From: Reticulitermes lucifugus
Lineage: Eukaryota > Arthropoda > Insecta > Blattodea > Rhinotermitidae
Reading direction: 5' to 3'
Assembly: GCA_026260175.1 (NCBI GenBank)
Contig: JAKCWW010000111.1
Span: forward strand, 9,374-73,373
DNA length: 64,000 nucleotides
Shown: piece after piece, positions 46,637 through 57,948 of the stretch
Layout: every line of letters starts with the position of its first letter
How positions within the stretch are numbered: position 1 is the first letter of the stretch
The notes under the pieces: generated by a model
Told to the model about the DNA's origin: nothing
Databases searched by the model: none
The model's input: the letters and a program-made list of their open reading frames with translations, nothing else
Program-made: the position numbers and the translations under genes

Positions 46637-46830
46637 AAGATTTAAGGTTCTCACGACGGTGTTGCTGAAGGTACAAGTCTTCGATGTTGCGCCATGTCGA
46701 CTGAAAAGTAGTTACCAACGTTTCGGGGTAACTTGGTACGTGCTCTTCAGGGTCAAGCATTACGCTTTTCCGAAAAGTTGGTAAACATTTCCTGTACACG
46801 CGGTGTAATATTTTAGAAGACTTGAATCTC
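46637..46830 (+). mobile_element. foldback MITE, both arms
   Basis: AGATTTAAGGTTCTCACGAC outer end, GATGTTGCGCCATGTCGACT, CCAACGTTTCGGGGTAACTT. Right arm GCTTTTCCGAAAAGTTGGTA, then ACACGCGGTGTAATATTTTA. Confidence 0.7.
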
Positions 46831-47084
46831 CATGATTACGTAAACTAAGTCCGTTATACGGCATCGTAAGTGTGCGAAGGACGAATTCGGAAAACCCTAT
46901 ATTCAGTAGTAAATATATTTTCTGTAATAAAAATTCTCCGCCGTTAATAGATACGTTGGCATGCCACTGTTGATACCGAATAGTGTGTTCCTGTCATCCT
47001 ACATCCTAGTACGCGTATCTGCCTATGAAGACAGATAAGTGTGTGTTCTTAAAATAACAAACGCTTCTGTAATATCGCAATACG

Positions 47085-47255
47085 GAATGAACTACAGGCT
47101 GGAAAGAATGGAAGAATGGGGGTTCAATTCCAGACAGAAGCAAAAATTATTCTGTACCTAGTACCAAGGTTAATAATACCTGAATCTAACCTCCACTCCC
47201 CCATACGTCTCATGGCCCAGTGCTTAATAAAGCACAAAGCAACTGAATTTTTAAG
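47085..47255 (+). mobile_element. Talua-like SINE with internal deletion
   Basis: GAACTACAGGCTGGAAAGAA, GGGTTCAATTCCAGACAGAA (B box) jumps from the 5' third straight to TAGTACCAAGGTTAATAATA, TCCACTCCCCCATACGTCTC at the 3' end. About 110 bp of the body is missing. Confidence 0.65.
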
Positions 47256-47727
47256 TACGCTTGGAAGAAGGCTTTAATTTTCTTTGACTTTCTTTTTTTT
47301 GAAGCGTTTGGCCTGCACGAACATAAAACAAAGTAAAACCGAAATGCATATTACAAGAACAGTTAAATAAATTGTTATATACTTTATTTTTATGTCCAGT
47401 CATTACAATTTAACGTATGTATGTTTGCTTAAAGAATGAGAATTGCTGGCAAGCTGCAATGGGAATCGAGTCTTGTATTTGAAGTGTTTCTAGGGGGGAG
47501 TTAAAGAGAGCTTTTACCTCTGGAAGATGCCGATAAAAATCTAAAGTCATGCACGAAATCAGTTTTCTATCTATAAACGTTAAAGTGCCGCCACGAACAA
47601 TCCACAGAAGTGCACTGAACAAGTTAACCTTATGGTACAACGTCATAACGCAGACAACACGCACAGACTACCTCTCTTGGGAGTACAAGCGGTCTTCCTT
47701 CTAGCTGTCTGGTGATGGAAATATCAA
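47256..47727. other. unannotated DNA
   Basis: An 84-codon minus-strand frame (47410-47664) has no recognised domain. Confidence 0.4.
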
Positions 47728-47890
47728 TTAACCCTTTGTAGCCCGATTAACATTAAACTCTGCACTTTTCCCACACTCTTTAGGCCTGCTTATGTGTTCG
47801 TGTAATTCCCAGAACAAACGGCGGTTATTTTCCTGACAACATTAAAGTGTTGTTCTTTGTAATGGAGAGGTAGGTGCTTAGTGAAGGGTA
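47728..47890 (+). repeat. family B repeat
   Basis: AACATTAAACTCTGCACTTT, TCCCAGAACAAACGGCGG, TCTTTGTAATGGAGAGGTAG. Confidence 0.6.
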
Positions 47891-47944
47891 ATAACCGAAT
47901 TTATGTTATATTATTGAAATGCAATTTGATGCTTTCAAAGTCGT

Positions 47945-48180
47945 GCCATTGCATAGTCACTGGCTTCTCACTGCGACGGCCTGGGTTGAGGCTGGACCAT
48001 TCAAAATGTGATTTGTGGTGAACTATGTGGCCCCGAGACAGGTTTTTCTCCGAGTACTTAGGTTCCCCTGTATCATTATCACTCCATTAATATCCCATAC
48101 TTATCTACATCTTTAAAACTGCAACTAACAAAAACGAAGTGGCGAAGCCTGTTGACCTCCCAACAAAAGTGATTCTTCTA
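47945..48180 (+). mobile_element. SINE-like family D, copy 2
   Basis: GGCCTGGGTTGAGGCTGG may be a worn B box (47980-47997). Then come GTGATTTGTGGTGAACTATG, GTTTTTCTCCGAGTACTTAG, CCATACTTATCTACATCTTT and GTGGCGAAGCCTGTTGACCT. Confidence 0.55.
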
Positions 48181-48182
48181 AG

Positions 48183-48360
48183 CTGTAACGTTATGTTTTT
48201 TGGCAAGTAGCTCCCGACATTTCGGAGGTTCTACGTGCCTTCATCTTTAGTGTAAAAGCATCTCCAGAAGAAAAAAAAAAGATCATTCAAAACATCGGTA
48301 AGTACTCGCACATGGACAAAACGTCACATCCCAAAAGCCGTGAACCTTCAGAAGTAGAGC
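48183..48360 (+). mobile_element. foldback MITE, worn
   Basis: Left part CTCCCGACATTTCGGAGGTT, CGTGCCTTCATCTTTAG. Right part AAACATCGGTAAGTACTCGC, then AAAACGTCACATCCCAAAAG. Confidence 0.55.
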
Positions 48361-48479
48361 TCTTGTGTAAATATTGTGCAATCAGGAAGGAAAAGCACTT
48401 TCATTGTTTCCTTCCCAGCCTTAAAAGTGTCCACGAAATTAAGTTTATTATGGGATGTTAACCTGATGTCCATGTGAAT

Positions 48480-48680
48480 AATATACCAAATTAAGTTCCT
48501 GCTTCACTGAAAATACACTGCATTTCCATTACCAGCACCAATCTGTTAATAATTTTTCGGGAAGTAATCACTGCTAATTTTCTGAATTACATGTAAAAAT
48601 AATTTTGCCCAGTCAATAAAATGCCAAGGCTTTTTAATATTATGGCGGGTGGTACACACATGTATCACTATCAATGTTAG
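48480..48680 (-). repeat. family B repeat
   Basis: Plus strand: AATTAAGTTCCTGCTTCACT, GGGAAGTAATCACTGC, then AATAAAATGCCAAGGCTTTT and GGCGGGTGGTACACACATG. Confidence 0.6.
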
Positions 48681-49364
48681 ATGATATTACTATCATTAAA
48701 TATTATTACATTTTTGCTGTTTTAAAATAATGACTGATGTATGATCTTTAGTAACCACAATTACAATCTCCAGTTTAAGTTAAACTATTTAAAATAAATA
48801 CTTTTATTATGAGTGTGTGCTAAAAGGGCTTCTATACTCAACACAGAAGATGATTCAGGACATATTTCTGTCCTACCAGTAAACCTGGACAACCAACTGA
48901 TTTTATCTCAAAACAAAGACACTCACCACTGTGAACGCAGCTGTGTTCTCCATCTATTAATTAAGGGCGATGTGACAATCTCGTGTGTCTTGTTGACGCT
49001 GAAGACAGTTCTGAAAGAAAAACAGTGTAACAGTTGGTGATAGGAAAATGTACACGAATATGCATTTTTAACAATACCCAAAAAAAAATATTAATGCACA
49101 CGAAAATAAATATTATTCCTACACTCACTTGTTTATTTACTCGAATATTTCCAGAATTTTTTATGTATTAAAATCACAATATTGGAAAATACTGACGTCT
49201 TCAACATGCGTGAATTTCATTCGTTAAAAGTATAGCTATAGTACGATTGAAAGCAATACACTAAAAATTTTATTTACTGGAACCAAACTTCATAAATAAA
49301 AATATGGATAAAAACAAAGGTCACCCAATAAAATGCCATGACTGGCAAAAAGGGAGAATTGAGA
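48681..49364. other. unannotated DNA
   Basis: Very AT-rich, nothing recognised. Confidence 0.4.
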
Positions 49365-49600
49365 TATAGCTCTACCCATTCTTAACTTCCGCGCTAGATG
49401 TGCATTGTTGGTTAACGCTAAACCCCGTCGCTTTCTTGTTGGGAATAAGCCACACTACCCATTGTACAGGAGGTTGGGTAGGCCCCAGGGTCGATCTAGA
49501 GAGGTATGGAAAAAAAAAATCTTGCCTCCACCGAGAATTCGAGCCCAGAACCCTCCACCCCATGGCGAACTGCAATACCGACTACGCTGTCAAAGCCCCT
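49365..49600 (-). mobile_element. Talua-like SINE
   Basis: TATAGCTCTACCCATTCTTA, CTTCCGCGCTAGATGTGC, GGTTGGGTAGGCCCCAGGGT, then GAGAATTCGAGCCCAGAACC as the B-box complement. Confidence 0.7.
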
Positions 49601-49663
49601 CTTAAATTAGACTACAAGCATATCAAAGATTTTTTTATATGGTTCATACCGTGCATTGTCGAT

Positions 49664-49912
49664 AATCACACAATATGCAGTCCAACAAAATGCACTCAAT
49701 TTTTTTCAGATATTCTATAATTCTTGCTAGTCAATCCTATATGTTTCGATCCCTCATGAGATTGCTAGTTAAGATTTTTGAAATGTTACTTTGATATAAA
49801 TCCCTGATGCTGATCCCATGAGGGATCGAAATATGTAGGATTGCCTAGCAAGAAATATAGAGTATCTGAAAAAAATTGAGTGCATTTTTTTGACTGAATA
49901 TTGTGTGATATT
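49664..49912. mobile_element. foldback element with hammerhead-like motif in its arms
   Basis: The arm at 49664-49770 is the reverse complement of 49805-49912 with few mismatches. Shared blocks include AAAATGCACTCAATTTTTTT and TTCTTGCTAG. The loop is about 35 bases. The right arm holds a hammerhead-like motif at 49799-49842. The left arm keeps only the GATCCC...GGGATCGAAAC-type half on the minus strand, because the CTGATG core is lost there. Same geometry as the foldback at 19602: motif 5' ends face the centre. Confidence 0.75.
49799..49842 (+). ncRNA. hammerhead-ribozyme-like motif
   Basis: AATCC (49799-49803), core CTGATGC (49804-49810), T, hairpin GATCCC-ATGA-GGGATC (49812-49827), GAAAT, AT, GTA (49835-49837), then GGATT (49838-49842), which pairs AATCC perfectly. 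The last core base is C instead of A and GAAAC has become GAAAT, so activity is doubtful. The helices are intact. Confidence 0.5.
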
Positions 49913-50384
49913 AAAGAGGTATTTTTGTGTATAGACCCTTGCAAATATTACAATAGGTTTATACTTGCTTTAAATGCACCTATTTAACGTCAGGGTTTTC
50001 TTCAACTTCCGATTACGCCGGCATTTCTAACTTCTTTATATCTGATGAAACAGAAGAGTGTTCTTCGCTGGGGAAGGCTGCAAAGGGCAAGCTCTTGCTC
50101 GTGACTTCGTAACTCTGTTGTTATCAGAAGAAAATATTATGAACTTTCACCGCTGTAAAAATCTCAACTAAAAGTAAAAAATTAAATTCAAAGAATTTAT
50201 TGCTCTGTTTTATGTCATGTGGCGTACAAGCGTTATTTATTTTGTTTAAATTTTATCTGTCAAAGATGTCAGTACACCAAAACATACAGGGTCAAACGGC
50301 AGGCTCGTTAGTGACCAATAAATTGCAAAATAATATGTGAAAGAAATCTTTCCTGACTTACTGCGAGGTACACCTACTATACCA
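49913..50384. other. unannotated DNA
   Basis: Nothing recognised. Confidence 0.4.
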
Positions 50385-50480
50385 GAGTTTGCTTAGACGG
50401 ACTGAGGAAGACGACGACAAATTTAGTATATGAAGTTTCCAGACCGAGATTTGAACCCGGGAATTCTTAAATATGAAGCA
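50385..50480 (-). mobile_element. SINE family C fragment
   Basis: GACGGACTGAGGAAGACGAC, then GACCGAGATTTGAACCCGGG (50443-50462), a good B-box complement. Confidence 0.5.
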
Positions 50481-50999
50481 GAAATTTTATCACTGTACTG
50501 TTATGATCGAACCGCCAGCCCCCAATTCATGCAAAGTACAATTTTTTTATCTCTCTTACGATTTCGTTAGAACTGAAGCCTGTGTTATTAATAAGCTGAG
50601 GAGTGTCGATTTTTGTCAGGCGGTACATATCACAAACGTTAATGTGTGTGTAGAGTTTCCAGGCCTTTCCTTCAAAACAACTGTTTAATTAACAAAATAG
50701 AGAATTAATAGTTTATCAGTATTGTTTAAAGTAAATTTCAAAAGTCATGCTCTTTTTCAATAGGTTAATGACACACTTCTAGTTATTTAGAAACAAACCT
50801 GTCAATAGACTTGCACAAACTGAAGAAACGTACATTTTACAGACATACTTGTATGTGCAACTCCACTGAAGCCTTGTATTGTTTTGGTTATTCACGTTCA
50901 GGCTTGTAAAGGAAGTGGATACCTGTATTTTGATTCTTAACTTCCAGGTGAAATATTATTTTATTTCAACTTTCCTCCCAAAACTGTTTGAATACTTTA
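50481..50999. other. unannotated DNA
   Basis: Nothing recognised. Confidence 0.4.
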
Positions 51000-51115
51000 A
51001 AGCACAATGGTGACTATACACACAACCTTTTCCAACATTCAAATATTTTACTTTTGCTACAAAGTGTGTTTATGGAGGTGTACTGTGTTTCCTGTGAGGT
51101 ACGAATTCAATTTCT
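51000..51115 (+). repeat. family B repeat with internal deletion
   Basis: AAAGCACAATGGTGACTATA, then ACAAAGTGTGTTTATGGAGG, GTACTGTGTTTCCTGTGAGG. The AATAAACAG middle is missing. Confidence 0.6.
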
Positions 51116-52448
51116 GACCGGTAGTTAACTACGTATCTGGCTTTGAAGGAGTATTTTACAATTTGCACGTATACGTACGCAACTTAATTCTAGTGTTTAT
51201 CCGGAACGTCTTATCAGCTAGCAATCCGCACATTTTTTGTCGTAAAGTTCGTAAACGCATAGAATGGCTGCGCTAGAATCAGCAACTTATAAACTTCATA
51301 GCACGAGACATGATTCTGTAAGGTCAGTTGCAAGGTGAAGGAAAGCACACAGCTGAGCCTTTGTTGCAGCAGCAGTTATGAACTTACGTATAGTAATTAT
51401 CACTTGCATAAAACGTGTTCTTTCTACCAGCTAGCTTAGAAAAACTATTGTGAGTGGTATTGTTTGTTTATGTACAGGTGGAAAAAAGGAACATAATTTT
51501 TCAAGGTTTCTTGTGTCCTTTTCATAAGCTTGTTTTTCGTGCTTTTATTTCGTCTTTTCCTTTATTCCACAGGTTTATCCTACCACATGCGGAGATGCTT
51601 ACTGTATTCCAGAAGGTAAATTTTAAAAAATTGTTCTTCTATTGCACTTATGTGTTTCGCCATTTAGAATTATCTCTTTCTCCTATTCAGACTTTTCTCT
51701 CAAATAACTGACAAGAAAACGATGACTATTTCGCTTTTGCGTAAATGAAACAGTACATGCACCAGTGCTGGCTGAAACACCTCGTTATTATGTCCTGCTG
51801 CCTGGCCTACAAGGTCAGCAGATTGTCTTCAAATAGTCGCACGCAAGATTCACATATGGAGTTTCTGCTATTCAGCATAGTGGTAGTAAAGTTAATTTTA
51901 TATGTGCAACTCGATTTATGATGCAGCAAATCTCTTTATAACTTACATGTCGACAAATTATGCAAAAAATTCTGCTTTTGTTATAAAATTATTCAGTATA
52001 TAAGATAGTGTTCTGCCATTTTATTAACTTCTGAGACAGAACGGTAAATGTATTGCACATTGTAGCATTAGTAACTTTCATAATTAGACAGAACAATCAG
52101 AAGTAACCATTCTTCGCCCGGGAAGCTATTGCATACCTTGCCAATTTTAAAATATGTGATACCTGCAACTTTAAATGAGAAATAACATTAAAATTAAGAA
52201 ATTAAAATTTACTCTTTTCTTGAACAATAGAACTTGGAATGAGAATTCGAATCGGAGGTAAAAACTACACCGCCGTAATTGTACGTTGCTTTAACGATCT
52301 TGGCTACGGTACATAGTGGCAAGAAGACGGAGGAAATTGCGTAAATCATGGCACCTATGATTGTTCTCTGACAGTTCCGCTGTAGGAAACAAAAAGCCCA
52401 AATGTTTTGTTTTGATGTATTCCAGATATTCAGGCAGTGTGTAATATT
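51116..52448. other. unannotated DNA
   Basis: No gene or repeat I can name. Confidence 0.45.
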
Positions 52449-52520
52449 ATTTCTACCAGACTACACGACGTCACATCCCAGGAGACCAGTTGTAATATTC
52501 AACGCCGTCATTACCTCGAA
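52449..52520 (+). mobile_element. foldback MITE, right outer arm only
   Basis: TTTCTACCAGACTACACGAC, GTCACATCCCAGGAGACCAG and CGTCATTACCTCGAAT are very close to the family consensus, but the left arm is absent. Confidence 0.65.
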
Positions 52521-52684
52521 TCATCTCAATCTCTTTAGAAATATGACATAACAATATTGGGAATAAACACGGCTGTTATTTTATTGGTAAATAGATTATA
52601 TCTAATTATTTGCGGAACAGTGTCTGGTGTTGGTACCGGTAAACGGAGACAGTTAAAGTTGTACCTGTCCACAGCATGACAGCA

Positions 52685-52925
52685 TATAGGTGGAGAATAG
52701 GTATAGCTCCACTCATTCTTAACCTCTCCACTACATGGAGGTAAGTGGTCAAATTCACGCCACGCTCGCTTTATCCCCGGGAAAGAATCCTTCCGCCCAT
52801 TGACTAGCAGACTGGGTGACGCCAAGAGCCGTTATGGAAGATTTGGAAAAGAGGATAATTTCTTGCCCCTGCCGGAAATGGAACCCCTAATCGTCGACGC
52901 CGTACCTTAGTAACTACGTCTGTTG
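52685..52925 (-). mobile_element. Talua-like SINE, well kept
   Basis: GGTATAGCTCCACTCATTCT, TAACCTCTCCACTACATGGA, GCTCGCTTTATCCCCGGGAA, CTGCCGGAAATGGAACCCCT, ACCTTAGTAACTACGTCTG. Confidence 0.7.
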
Positions 52926-52959
52926 GAAAAATATAATACAGACAGTATAGCCGTCTGCC

Positions 52960-53195
52960 GACAACGGTATCCGCGCCGTCTGTCCAGGCAGAAAACTGGG
53001 ATTGTAATTTAGAATTGCACTCGGAGCATTTTCTGTGTTTTTCTTCCTGTAGAGGTACAGATGTTACGATGACCCATTCTCCCGTCCAGAGAGTCCCACC
53101 AGATGTCTGCCAACAAAATTCAAAGGCCTGGAAAACGGGTGGCCCTGAGCCGCCCTGGCATTAGTGCCATAGGGATAGACATCTTAGAATAGACG
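52960..53195 (+). mobile_element. diverged SINE, family of 18113
   Basis: CTGTAGAGGTACAGATGTTA, CCCATTCTCCCGTCCAGAGA, GTCCCACCAGATGTCTGCC, then AGTGCCATAGGGATAG follow the body order of that SINE. The promoter is not legible. Confidence 0.45.
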
Positions 53196-53419
53196 TGTCT
53201 ACTCTTAACAGAACGACAACTAGGCTTGGCCCATTTTGTTCACACAAGGCCGGACGCAGGAGGTAAATTCAGCCCATACTAGCAGCGAATAAAATTCCAC
53301 AGAATGAAAGAATGCGAGGAACCGTTTTACGTGAGGCGCTGCACCGACTTCCTGTTTATCTATTCCTTTAAATCATGAAGGTCATCTGTATAATATATAA
53401 AAAGCAGTTTCTGTCTCAC

Positions 53420-53640
53420 TCTAAACATACTGTCTCTGTTATAAAGACCAATTGGTTAATGTTTCTCAGCGAAATAACCTTGTTTTTTGGCAGAATTACA
53501 CGAAACATGTAAATATGCTGTATGGGTAAAATACAGAACTATGATGTTAAAGAATATTGTAGAAAAGCAGATTTTTCGAATGTCAAAAGTGGTGTAATAT
53601 TTAGTTACCACTGTACTTTAGACAGTTATACTATAAACAA
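53420..53640 (-). repeat. family B repeat
   Basis: Plus strand: GTATGGGTAAAATACAGAAC, GATGTTAAAGAATATTG, TTAGTTACCACTGTACTTTA. Confidence 0.6.
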
Positions 53641-54859
53641 TTTCCGTATCTCTAAATACTTTTAAAAGATACACATTAACAATTAACGCTTTTCACAAAT
53701 GGTAGAATATACACATCTAATTATTATATTATGCTCGCATCACTGAGAAAGAAAATATAATTTAGCGAAACTCAAACTCTCTGAACTCTACCACATGCCA
53801 TTACATTATTTCTGCCCTTTGGTAAGTCAAGACATGCCTAACGATCCCTTCGGTGTCCCTTGGCATCACAGGAGTACTCAGTAATGGAATGTGTTTACGT
53901 AATACAAAGTTTACTCAACTACTCAAAGTCTTGTGAGGTTTTGGTTATCTTCCTACCGCCCCTTATGCTAGCTCGGTATGTTGGTAGCTAGGCAGCAGAT
54001 AGTACTTGCTGTTTGCAAACAGCAGCAAGTAAATAGGGGCCACTATTGAAAGAACCAACAGGTGTTTGCGCCATTGTTACGACTTCTTTAGCTTCGTCTG
54101 GTTGTGTTGGCGATGAATTTGTATGGTGGTGAGTTTCTATTGTTCACACGGTAGTAAGAGACGGACATATTTGTGAACAGTCATCCATTTAGTACGCTGC
54201 TGTAGGCTTCAGTAGACCTACTGCATGTTCCAAAAGCTGATATACAGACATCCATGAAACAAACGTTTTCTTTCCACACCTGCATGGTATTACTTGAATC
54301 ATCACACAGATTTTAACAAGTAGACGAATATTTTCTTAAACCGTCTTTTAGTAAATTCGCCCTGAATCGTGGCGAAGAGAAGGCACGAAAGGTACGAAGA
54401 ATATATCACGACCAAATCTCCCAAAATAGAAATAGTATACAAACCTTTTTGAGAAGCTGATAATAGCTTACCTAATATCGTCTATTCTTTTATTACACCC
54501 GGACATTCCTTACAATATTTACAAGAGAATACCCTATCCTAGGCCGTTTAAATTCAATCCACACTGTCTTACATTATGCATTTTAAGAGCAATTTAAATA
54601 GCAAACTCCCATCTACGCCCAATTCAATAAAGTTATATCTTTCCTTCAGAGATTTCGAACTGGAGTGTTGCATAATTGCACATATTACGATATAAAATTC
54701 CGTTCGACAGGTCCCAAACATCTAACGCTTTTTTTTTGTTTCAGTTGCTGTAATAAAATAGTGACGTGGCACATATTTTATTTTATTATGATCAGTGGAT
54801 GGACCAAGAGCCATTATATTGTCAGAAAAGTAATTTTATGTAGGTCTTACAAGTAAACC
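53641..54859. other. unannotated DNA with a strong small palindrome
   Basis: At 54003-54031, TACTTGCTG and CAGCAAGTA flank a 14-base perfect palindrome CTGTTTGCAAACAG (54009-54022). CGCCCCTTATG (about 53956) and AATAGGGGCC (about 54033) extend the symmetry loosely. Otherwise nothing recognised. Confidence 0.5.
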
Positions 54860-55140
54860 CAAAGAACAGGAGTCAGCATAGTGACTAGGCTATGGGTTAG
54901 ACAATCGAGGAATGGTTATTCGATTCTCGGCACGGACAAGAGGTCTCCTACATGTTCAAATCTTCCAGACTCGTACCGCGGCCCATTTACCCACCTATAT
55001 AATGGGTACTGGAAGCTCTTTCACAGGAGGTGGAGCGGCCGGAGCGTGAAGATGATCACTCATCTAGTGCTGAAGTTATAATGACTGAAGCCCTACCTCC
55101 ACTTGCCCATATGCCTTATGACGTCCACAGGCAAAACTTA
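54860..55140 (+). mobile_element. Talua-like SINE, full length
   Basis: GTCAGCATAGTGACTAGGCT, GAATGGTTATTCGATTCTCG (B box), GAGCGGCCGGAGCGTGAAGA, TGATCACTCATCTAGTGCTG, CCTACCTCCACTTGCCCATA, TGCCTTATGACG. Confidence 0.7.
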
Positions 55141-56590
55141 TACACATTGATATCAAAATATAAACAATTAGGACTAGTCATTCACAAAAGACTAATGGTG
55201 TAAAGATAACTCAAATAGAACTTCCCGAAACATCTAGTTCAAGTGATGGATGAGTAAACGATACTTTTGTATTTCAAAAATTTGAAACTTGAGAAAACAC
55301 TGACAGTTACGAAAAATAAAAGTGGCTAGATAAAGCACCTGTTTTTGACGTGAGATATGGTTTCTTTACTTGTCAACATAGAAACTGTCTATCTATTAGT
55401 TAAAACTGTGCGAAAGTTTCGACACTAAACTTAGGAAATTAATATTTTTTTAATGTTTTGCTTGTTCTTCCCATTACTTGAAAAACGCTTTCCATACCCA
55501 ATCAAAGCAAGTGGCATAATTATTTTGTATACATATCTAATATGTGACCCCGTTTTTGGATTTTGGACAATGCAATATGTTGCCAAGTTTTCGAAGAAAT
55601 TTGCTGTTTCCCTCTTAATGGTCGATGTGAGTAAGCAGAGAAAGTATTTAGTACATTATGGGCAGGCGGTGCTGCGGACACACGAAGCCTTGCAATATGG
55701 CTTAGTAATGCAAGACCAGTATCAACATTACCAATGAATCACCGTGAAAGATTATGAAACAATTTATAGGCCTACGCGTTAAGCTTAATGCACATTTTGG
55801 AGCGCGCTGTCAGGCGATGTATGAAGTGAGTTCTGAGGGGGTGGGTGCCTCCAGACGACAAGGGTAAATGTGTAGAAGTAGGAAGGATGTCGTGTGTATA
55901 CAGGAGGCAAGGAAACGACAAACAATTGTGAGACTGTAGCGGTTAACTACAGTGCACAGTAGTTACCAGTGAAGTAGGTTTATTTCTTTCATTTTTTCCC
56001 CATTTCTTTTCATCTCTTCTTTCGCTTTCGAGGTCCCTTCTTTCTTTGCATAGGAGTTGTTTGCATTGTGGGTGATGTGGGTAGGAAAGTACAATATGAC
56101 TCTCAGGTGCCAGAGTAAACTTCTTGTGTCAAACTGTGTACACAAAAGAATTTCTCAGCTCAAAGGGGGCATAGTGAGCAAATTCGTATTAAATGCCAAA
56201 TCTTATGTGGCTAATATAATGCAATTATTATTGAAAGCCACGATCTTGCTTTGTATGCGGCAGGTGTCGTTTTCAAGTCGTCTCGAGGACCGAGTATCAT
56301 GACTGATATCTTGCGTGCTTTTTCTGAGTCCGTTTGGCAAATTCCCGGAAAATTGCACTTTATATTTAACACAGACCCCTTCCTCCGCACACTTGCTAAT
56401 CCACTATCGTCCTATCTGATATATTGTGAGTTACTGACATCACATTTAAAATAAACCGCAAATTAATAAATCTATTAATTTCAAAAAATTCCGAAGAACC
56501 CAAACAAAGTAATCATTAAAATAATTTTAATCATTCTAATGAAGGCGACACAATAACTAGTTAAGCGTGCTGGCCTTATACTCCTTTGTC
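55141..56590. other. unannotated DNA
   Basis: Frames of 94, 81 and 67 codons (55453-56454) have no domain I recognise. Confidence 0.4.
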
Positions 56591-56595
56591 AGAAT

Positions 56596-56639
56596 AACTC
56601 CATGAAGATGGCACCTCGGTGCCGAACCATGTAGGAGTT
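56596..56639 (+). ncRNA. hammerhead-ribozyme-like motif
   Basis: AACTCC (56596-56601) pairs with GGAGTT (56634-56639) over six bases. Between them lie ATGAAGA (core with A for C at the first position), T, the hairpin GGCACC-TC-GGTGCC, GAACC in place of GAAAC, AT and GTA (56631-56633). Both helices are perfect although two core positions have changed. Confidence 0.5.
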
Positions 56640-56644
56640 TTATA

Positions 56645-57299
56645 TGAGTTCTTTACTTCTAATTGTATTTTATTAAGTACATAAGTAGGTTAATGTACTG
56701 ATTATAAGAATATGCACTCTATAAACAACAAAAATAAATCGTCAGTTAAAATGAGTTTTATACTGGTCAATTTTATTCAAACCAAAAAAAACGTTTTTAA
56801 GAATGAAAGTTAATTCGAAATTTTTTAACTGAACTGCAAAAATCATCAGCCCGGAAAAAAGTACAAGGATTACTACACATAATAAACACAAGGTTTGAAG
56901 GTATAAATGAGAAAGCAATGATTTCGGCCATCACTTAAATCGAGTAGTAAATTTCTCAAGCTTCCTGTACAGCAGGCGCAAAAAAGTACAGATTTTAAAA
57001 GTACTGCTTATTGTGCAGTGTACATTCGCTGTTATATTTCAAATATTGAAATTAATGAACCAGGGCTAAATAAGACATTTTCTTGACACAAGGGATTATT
57101 TTAAAAATATGAACTTCCACTTGATAGAATTGTTTACATTGTGACTAATGGACCTCCTGACATGACAGGTCTTTCAAAAAGCAGAATTGTGCAAAAAATA
57201 ATGTAGAACTCGACATTAAAGTTCACAGTTTTCACTGCATGCAGGAAAACCATACAAAGAAATGTGTGTTAGGTACTATGAGCGATTTGGCAGGGAACG
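56645..57299. other. unannotated DNA
   Basis: Nothing recognised. Confidence 0.4.
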
Positions 57300-57510
57300 T
57301 CGAGAAGAGAGCAAGAAAGCCACGAATTACACAGGACATGAGCAGTAAAATGTACGAACGAAGGAAATGAAAGAATGATAACAATGAATAAGAAAGGAAC
57401 AACTGCAGAAGACTGAAGAACAAATTGAAAAGAGCCACAGGCAAGACCAAGAAGTAATTGTGACGAGATTATGGAATTTCAAAGAACAGGACATAAAGAT
57501 TTAACGTAAA
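57300..57510 (+). pseudogene. LINE ORF2 linker between endonuclease and reverse transcriptase
   Basis: Broken frames give KPRITQDMSSKMYERRK, NNCRRLKNKLKRATGK and CDEIMEFQRTGHKDLT (about 57320-57505). These match the linker of a Blattodea-common non-LTR ORF2 that I remember as KMDERRKWKN.., YRRLRNELKRATDKAK.., CDEIMEFQRTGRYDLMY. The same element type supplies the RT piece at 58053. No endonuclease domain was found upstream. Confidence 0.55.
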
Positions 57511-57948
57511 AAAATATCACGACACAAGAACCAGCGTGCACAGTATAAACCGATATTGTATAGAAATATGCTGAATAGTCAACGTAAATAAGCAATATGT
57601 GTAGTAACTTCAGAAACATATGCAACGCAATAAATATTGAACACCAAAATGAATAATCATGCACCTAGAACTTATCGGTTTCCAGAAAACGTACGCACAT
57701 GCATATGTATAATACACCAGGGAAATTAATGTTCAAAAAAGTTAAACAAAACGTAGTCTGCCCAAAACATTTTAAGACATTTTTAACATTCATAGGAACA
57801 ATGTGGCATGGTTTTAATAATAATTCAAATAAGTACTTAAAAAATAAAAAATCCGTAATAATCCAATGTTATGGTAATTGCAAAATTTGTGAGATCTCAC
57901 AAATTGCAAAATGCTTTTAACGTGTGCCCACTTGGGTTTTAATTATGT

